Shown piece after piece: positions 7,392 to 10,585 of a stretch of 10,585 nucleotides of DNA (position 1 is its first letter; every line of letters starts with the position of its first letter). Origin of the DNA: Gammaproteobacteria bacterium (GTDB lineage Bacteria > Pseudomonadota > Gammaproteobacteria > Xanthomonadales > Xanthomonadaceae); the NCBI GenBank assembly GCA_026398715.1, contig JAPLSI010000111.1, forward strand, positions 1-10,585, in the 5' to 3' direction. The notes beneath the pieces were generated by a model. That model searched no databases. It saw only the letters and a program-made list of their open reading frames with translations, and was not told the origin of the DNA. The translations under genes were made by a program, and so were the position numbers.

Positions 7392-7505
7392 AACCTCGTC
7401 AATCACCCCTAGCTTTGCACGTGTTCTGGACGCGCGAGTTCGGAGTCTTGCGTAACCTGATGTCGGAAAAGTCTGGCGCGTCGGATATCGCGTTAGCATG
7501 TGCAA

Positions 7506-8279
7506 ATGTGCCTCATCGCCCTCGCCTGGAACGTCCACCCCCGCTACCCGCTGGCGATGATCGCCAACCGCGACGAATTGCATTCGCGTCCCTCCGCGCC
7601 TGCAGGCCGCGATCCCGACCATCACGATGTCTTCGGCGGCCGCGACCAGGTGCAGGGCGGTGGCTGGCTGATGGTGTCGTCGCGGGGGCGCATGGCGGCC
7701 GTCACCAATGTGCGCGTCGGATTGAATCCTGAAACCGCGCCGCTATCGCGCGGGGCGCTGGTGCGTGGTTTCGTTTCAGGCAATGTTTCGGCCGCAAGTT
7801 ACCTGGATGGACTGGCAGCCGACGCGCTGCGCTACGGCCGCTTCAACCTGCTGGCCTGGGACGGCACGAGCCTCGCCTTCGCCACCAATGATCCGTCCTT
7901 CGCGACCCGCGTCCTCGAACCCGGCATCCACGCGATGTCCAATGGCGCACTTGACGCTACATGGCCAAAGGGTACGCACGCCACGCAGGCGCTTTCCGAG
8001 TGGCTCCTGAAAAATCCCGACGAGGCGACCAACACGGCGGACCTCTTCGAAGCCTTGGCCGACACGACGCATGCCCCGGACTCATTGCTGCCCGACACCG
8101 GTGTCGGCATCGAACTGGAGCGCGCCCTGTCGCCGCCCTTCCTGCGCGGCGAAACCTACGGCACGCGTTGCAGCACCATCGTGTTGGTGGCTGCCAATGA
8201 AATAGCCTTCCTGGAGCGTCGCTTCGCGCCGAACGCCGTGCCGGCTGGAGAGAGTGCCGTATTGTTGTCCCGGGCCTGA
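7506..8279 (+). CDS. TANGO2/NRDE family protein
   Basis: 257 residues, the normal size for the family. It starts MCLIALAWN with Cys2, the residue that defines the family and would become the N-terminal nucleophile after Met removal. The NRDE motif stands at 21-24, followed by the GGRD and GGGW segment (often GGTW elsewhere) and AAVTNVR. A C-terminal YGTRCSTIVLV motif and ERRF fit the Ntn-hydrolase-like fold. I chose ATG 7506 over GTG 7500 because the family begins M-C-L. No Shine-Dalgarno is visible; TAGCAT at 7494-7499 could be a -10 box giving a leaderless transcript, but no matching -35 was found. TANGO2-family proteins have been linked to haem trafficking in animals and some bacteria, while the exact bacterial role remains open. 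It is divergent from the HicA-like module and convergent with the next gene. Confidence 0.93.
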   Translation: MCLIALAWNVHPRYPLAMIANRDELHSRPSAPAGRDPDHHDVFGGRDQVQGGGWLMVSSRGRMAAVTNVRVGLNPETAPLSRGALVRGFVSGNVSAASYLDGLAADALRYGRFNLLAWDGTSLAFATNDPSFATRVLEPGIHAMSNGALDATWPKGTHATQALSEWLLKNPDEATNTADLFEALADTTHAPDSLLPDTGVGIELERALSPPFLRGETYGTRCSTIVLVAANEIAFLERRFAPNAVPAGESAVLLSRA

Positions 8280-8293
8280 ATCGCGACCGGGCT

Positions 8294-8320
8294 CCTGATG
8301 CCGGCACCGCCGCGATCAGG
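8294..8320. terminator. Weak hairpin between convergent genes
   Basis: CCTGAT at 8294-8299 and ATCAGG at 8315-8320 can pair around a 15-base GC-rich loop in the 41 bases between two convergent genes. A bidirectional terminator would be expected here, but there is no T-run on either side. Confidence 0.25.
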
Positions 8321-9301
8321 TCACTCGCAAGGATCGACCGCGCCTTGGTCCCAGGAATTCACCCAACTCGGTCCGAGCACGGCAGCTTCCTTCCGCGCTG
8401 GCGCGCCCGCAAATATTTCCCGATGCAGGGCCCGCGCGCGATTCAAAGCAACGTCATTCTGGGCTGGAGTCAGAGTGGCGAGAGTGTAAGTGCCTTCGCC
8501 TTGGGCTAGATGGACCAGAAGTCCGTACACGTGGGCCTCGACAGGATCGTTGGGGACAATTGCGTCGAGCGCGCCCTCATCCGAACGATAGGCATTCGAG
8601 AGCGCGAAAGCGGCTTCCAGCGAGCCCGCCCTCAGCGATGCCAATGCCATCGGCAACGCGTCGGCCCGCCACGCCGCGAACCCTGGTTGCCGTGTCGTTG
8701 CAAGACCCGGCGACGATCCAAGGAACTCACCACTGGCGTATTTCAGCATGCCCGCTCGATTCCCCGAGAGCGCAGATTGCCGCAGCAGCGCGGCGAGTTG
8801 CGCAAACGATTCGGGCGGCACCGCTTTGCAACGCTCCACGCTCTCAAGCATGTCCAGCTGCATGCTCGCCCATAGGTTCGCGTCTTTTGCGTCCTTGCCC
8901 CACACAGGGCTGGCTTCGAGCTCACCCAGGCGATTGGACAACTGCTTGGGCGAATGTTCCTTGAAAAGTGCGCAGTCGGAAAGCTGGAAGGATGCTCGGC
9001 ATGCGGCCTTTGCATCGCCTTTTCCTGCCCTGGCGACAAGCGCTTCAAGCGGGAGTCCGTCAAGCTCGGCGCCAGTCATCGGGGGCAGCGAATCGCGCTT
9101 TCTTGCCGCCGATGGCTCCCGCCCGTTCGTTGGCTGCGGGCTGCCGCGATCAGAGCCAGGCTCCGCGGAAATACCCGGTGTCGCTGCGATTGATTTGCCT
9201 GTTGCCGGGCCGGTCCCGTCACGCAGGGCAAACACGCCAAACAGCGCGGCGACCAGCGCTGCCAACGAGCCGAGCATCAAGACTTTCTGCTTTCGCGTCA
9301 C
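8321..9301 (-). CDS. Membrane-anchored or periplasmic protein of unknown function
   Basis: 326 residues from GTG 9301, with GGGAG five bases upstream as a good Shine-Dalgarno. Basic residues 1-6 are followed by a hydrophobic segment at about 7-26, with no clear cleavage site or lipobox, so an N-terminal anchor with the rest in the periplasm is likely. Residues about 27-75 are a Gly/Pro/Ser-rich linker. From about 76 to the end the protein is mostly helical, with Ala/Leu-rich stretches such as GDAKAACRASF that recall Sel1/TPR-like helical hairpins. Four cysteines (101, 110, 158 and 325) could form two disulfides. I recognise no named family; similar proteins seem familiar from Xanthomonadaceae, but that is memory. 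It starts 16 bases after the SDR gene, so both are probably one transcript. Function cannot be stated. Confidence 0.8.
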   Translation of the reverse strand: MTRKQKVLMLGSLAALVAALFGVFALRDGTGPATGKSIAATPGISAEPGSDRGSPQPTNGREPSAARKRDSLPPMTGAELDGLPLEALVARAGKGDAKAACRASFQLSDCALFKEHSPKQLSNRLGELEASPVWGKDAKDANLWASMQLDMLESVERCKAVPPESFAQLAALLRQSALSGNRAGMLKYASGEFLGSSPGLATTRQPGFAAWRADALPMALASLRAGSLEAAFALSNAYRSDEGALDAIVPNDPVEAHVYGLLVHLAQGEGTYTLATLTPAQNDVALNRARALHREIFAGAPARKEAAVLGPSWVNSWDQGAVDPCE

Positions 9302-9317
9302 GCCAACTCCCGAAGCC

Positions 9318-10585
9318 TCACCAATCCGTAGGCTTGTAGTCCTTCAAGAACTGCCCCCACACATGGTTGCCCGTGTTGATCCCGTCAATGATCGGGTCAA
9401 CGATTCGCGCCGCGCCATCGATGATGTCCAGCGGCGGATGGAATCGCTCTTCGCGTGTCTTGCGCTCGGCCAGCTCGATCGGGTCCTCGTCCGTCACCCA
9501 GCCGGTGTCCACGCTGTTCATGTGGATGCCGTCGCCGTGGTAATCGGTCGCGGCGGTGCGCGTCATCATGTTCAGCGCGGCCTTGGCCATGTTGGTGTGC
9601 GGGTGGCGCGTGGTCTTGAAGTTGCGATAGAACTGCCCCTCCACCGCCGACACATTCACGATGTGCTTGTCGCGGCCCGGCGTCTGCAGCATCAGCGGCT
9701 TCAGGCGCGCGTTGATCAGGAACGGCGCGACCGCATTCACCAGTTGCACTTCCAGCAATTCCACCGACGGCACTTCATGCATCTGCAGGCGCCAGGAATT
9801 TCGGCCGCGCAGGTCCACCTGCTGCAGGTCCTGGTCCAGCCGGCCTTCGGGGAAAAGATGCTGCTGGCCCAGCAACTCGTCGGCCAGCAAGGGAATCTGC
9901 GACAGCTCCGGCGCGTGCGCGATGCCCCTATCGGCAGTGCGCGCGGCCAAGGGCGTCGCGCCATCGTGTTCGATATGCGCCGCGCCAAGGATGTCTTCGC
10001 TGCGCAATCCTTCATAGGCGCCGAGCACCTTCTGCACTTCGGGTGCCAGGTCGTCGCGATGCGCACGCTCGCCTTCCATCATGTGTGCGTAGAACGCCGG
10101 CGGCCGGCGCACGGTCTGGCAGGCGTTGTTGATGATGAAGTCGAGCCGCTCGCCACGCGCGATCAGCATCGAACAGAACGCTTCCACGCTGGGCGTGTGG
10201 CGCAGGTCGAGGCCGAAGATTTCCAGGCGCTCGCTCCACGACGCGAAATCAGGCTCTGCGGCATAACGCGCGGCCGAGTCGCGCGGGAAGCGCGTGGTGA
10301 CGATCAGCTTCGCACCGGCGCGTAACAGTTTCAGGCCGGCCTGGTAACCGATCTTCACCCGGCCACCGGTCAGCAAGGCGACGCGGCCACTCAAGTCGGC
10401 GGTTTCATCGCGCTTGATGAAGTTGAAATCAGCGCACTCGAGACACAGCTGGTCGTAGAAATGATGCACCGTCGAATACTTGGCCTTGCACACATAACAA
10501 TGGCGAGGCTCCAGCGTCTGCCGCCGCGCCAGCGTTTCGTCGTCCACGTCCACGGCGGTGAAGTTTTCCGGCGGGAATACATTGG
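9318..10585 (-). CDS. Atypical SDR-fold protein with N-terminal zinc-ribbon-like motif, 5' end outside window
   Basis: Open to the right edge; 421 complete codons are visible, counting from the first whole codon at 10583. Cys29, 32, 47 and 50 form a CxxC-x14-CxxC zinc-ribbon-like pair. The Rossmann fold follows, with the cofactor motif TGGRVKIG at 72-79, the LDL segment near 126, NNAC at 152-155 (usually NNAG), Ser312 in VNVSAVEG, and Lys334. The catalytic Tyr of YxxxK is replaced: position 330 is Thr in HPHTNMAK. About 100 extra residues (roughly 165-265) separate NNAC from the active-site half. The end, GQFLKDYKPTDW, is distinctive. NAD(P) binding is likely; classical dehydrogenase activity is doubtful. 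The substrate is unknown. The anchored protein follows 16 bases downstream. The GTG near 10553 is not taken as the start because the frame remains open upstream with plausible coding. Confidence 0.88.
   Translation of the reverse strand, partial: NVFPPENFTAVDVDDETLARRQTLEPRHCYVCKAKYSTVHHFYDQLCLECADFNFIKRDETADLSGRVALLTGGRVKIGYQAGLKLLRAGAKLIVTTRFPRDSAARYAAEPDFASWSERLEIFGLDLRHTPSVEAFCSMLIARGERLDFIINNACQTVRRPPAFYAHMMEGERAHRDDLAPEVQKVLGAYEGLRSEDILGAAHIEHDGATPLAARTADRGIAHAPELSQIPLLADELLGQQHLFPEGRLDQDLQQVDLRGRNSWRLQMHEVPSVELLEVQLVNAVAPFLINARLKPLMLQTPGRDKHIVNVSAVEGQFYRNFKTTRHPHTNMAKAALNMMTRTAATDYHGDGIHMNSVDTGWVTDEDPIELAERKTREERFHPPLDIIDGAARIVDPIIDGINTGNHVWGQFLKDYKPTDW

Noticed and set aside
6530..7410. 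Attachment-site-like direct repeats around the HicA-like module (ACCCTAG near 6531 and ACCCCTAG near 7405)
   Set aside because: Only a few bases match, there is no integrase and no tRNA; chance is sufficient.
7494..7499. TAGCAT as -10 box of the NRDE gene
   Set aside because: Position would give a leaderless transcript, which is attractive, but no -35 is seen at 16-18 bases, so it is mentioned only with the gene.
7383..7625. 80-codon minus-strand open frame across the NRDE start
   Set aside because: Overlaps the NRDE gene antisense and covers the module promoter; no domain or ribosome site.
8748..10325. 525-codon open frame on the plus strand over the SDR and anchored-protein genes
   Set aside because: It runs antisense to two genes with clear domain or start-site support. 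Long antisense frames are common in GC-rich DNA, and its translation shows no domain.

Overview
The window is GC-rich, densely packed bacterial DNA. GTG starts are common, leaders are short, and minus-strand and plus-strand gene blocks alternate. The gene content (sulfate transporter operon, TANGO2/NRDE protein, FG-GAP plus Calx-beta surface protein, a lineage-restricted anchored protein) suggests a gammaproteobacterium of the Xanthomonadales/Lysobacterales type. That placement is inference from general resemblance, not a database match.

Layout. (1) Positions 2-3394, plus strand: an ABC sulfate/thiosulfate importer in the order binding protein (5' end outside the window), CysT, CysW, CysA. 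Joins are tight or overlapping, and no terminator follows cysA. (2) 3433-6348, plus strand: a long extracellular-type repeat protein with two FG-GAP/VCBS arrays and two Calx-beta domains. It starts 38 bases after cysA, has no signal peptide, and appears to start at or within a repeat. It ends in a low-complexity Arg/Ser/Pro tail, so both ends look damaged or rearranged. (3) 6349-6533: non-coding, with a weak terminator for the next genes. (4) 6534-7344, minus strand: two overlapping genes. The first encodes a 97-residue HicA-like protein with an inserted cysteine cluster. The second encodes a 176-residue protein with a C-terminal AlpA/MerR-like DNA-binding domain. They have an almost ideal sigma-70 promoter framed by an 8-bp inverted repeat. 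This is the best candidate for an under-described system: a toxin-antitoxin-like module of hicAB order whose partner does not look like HicB. (5) 7506-8279, plus strand: a TANGO2/NRDE protein. (6) 8321-10585, minus strand: a two-gene unit, with an atypical SDR-fold protein carrying an N-terminal zinc-ribbon-like motif (5' end outside the window) and then an anchored protein of unknown function.

The sulfate genes form one machine: periplasmic capture, a two-subunit channel and an ATPase. The HicA-like gene and its partner are translationally coupled and probably autoregulated. The other genes show no functional link to these. The join between cysA and the repeat protein, and the 6.25-7.5 kb stretch, are the accessory or rearranged parts of the window.
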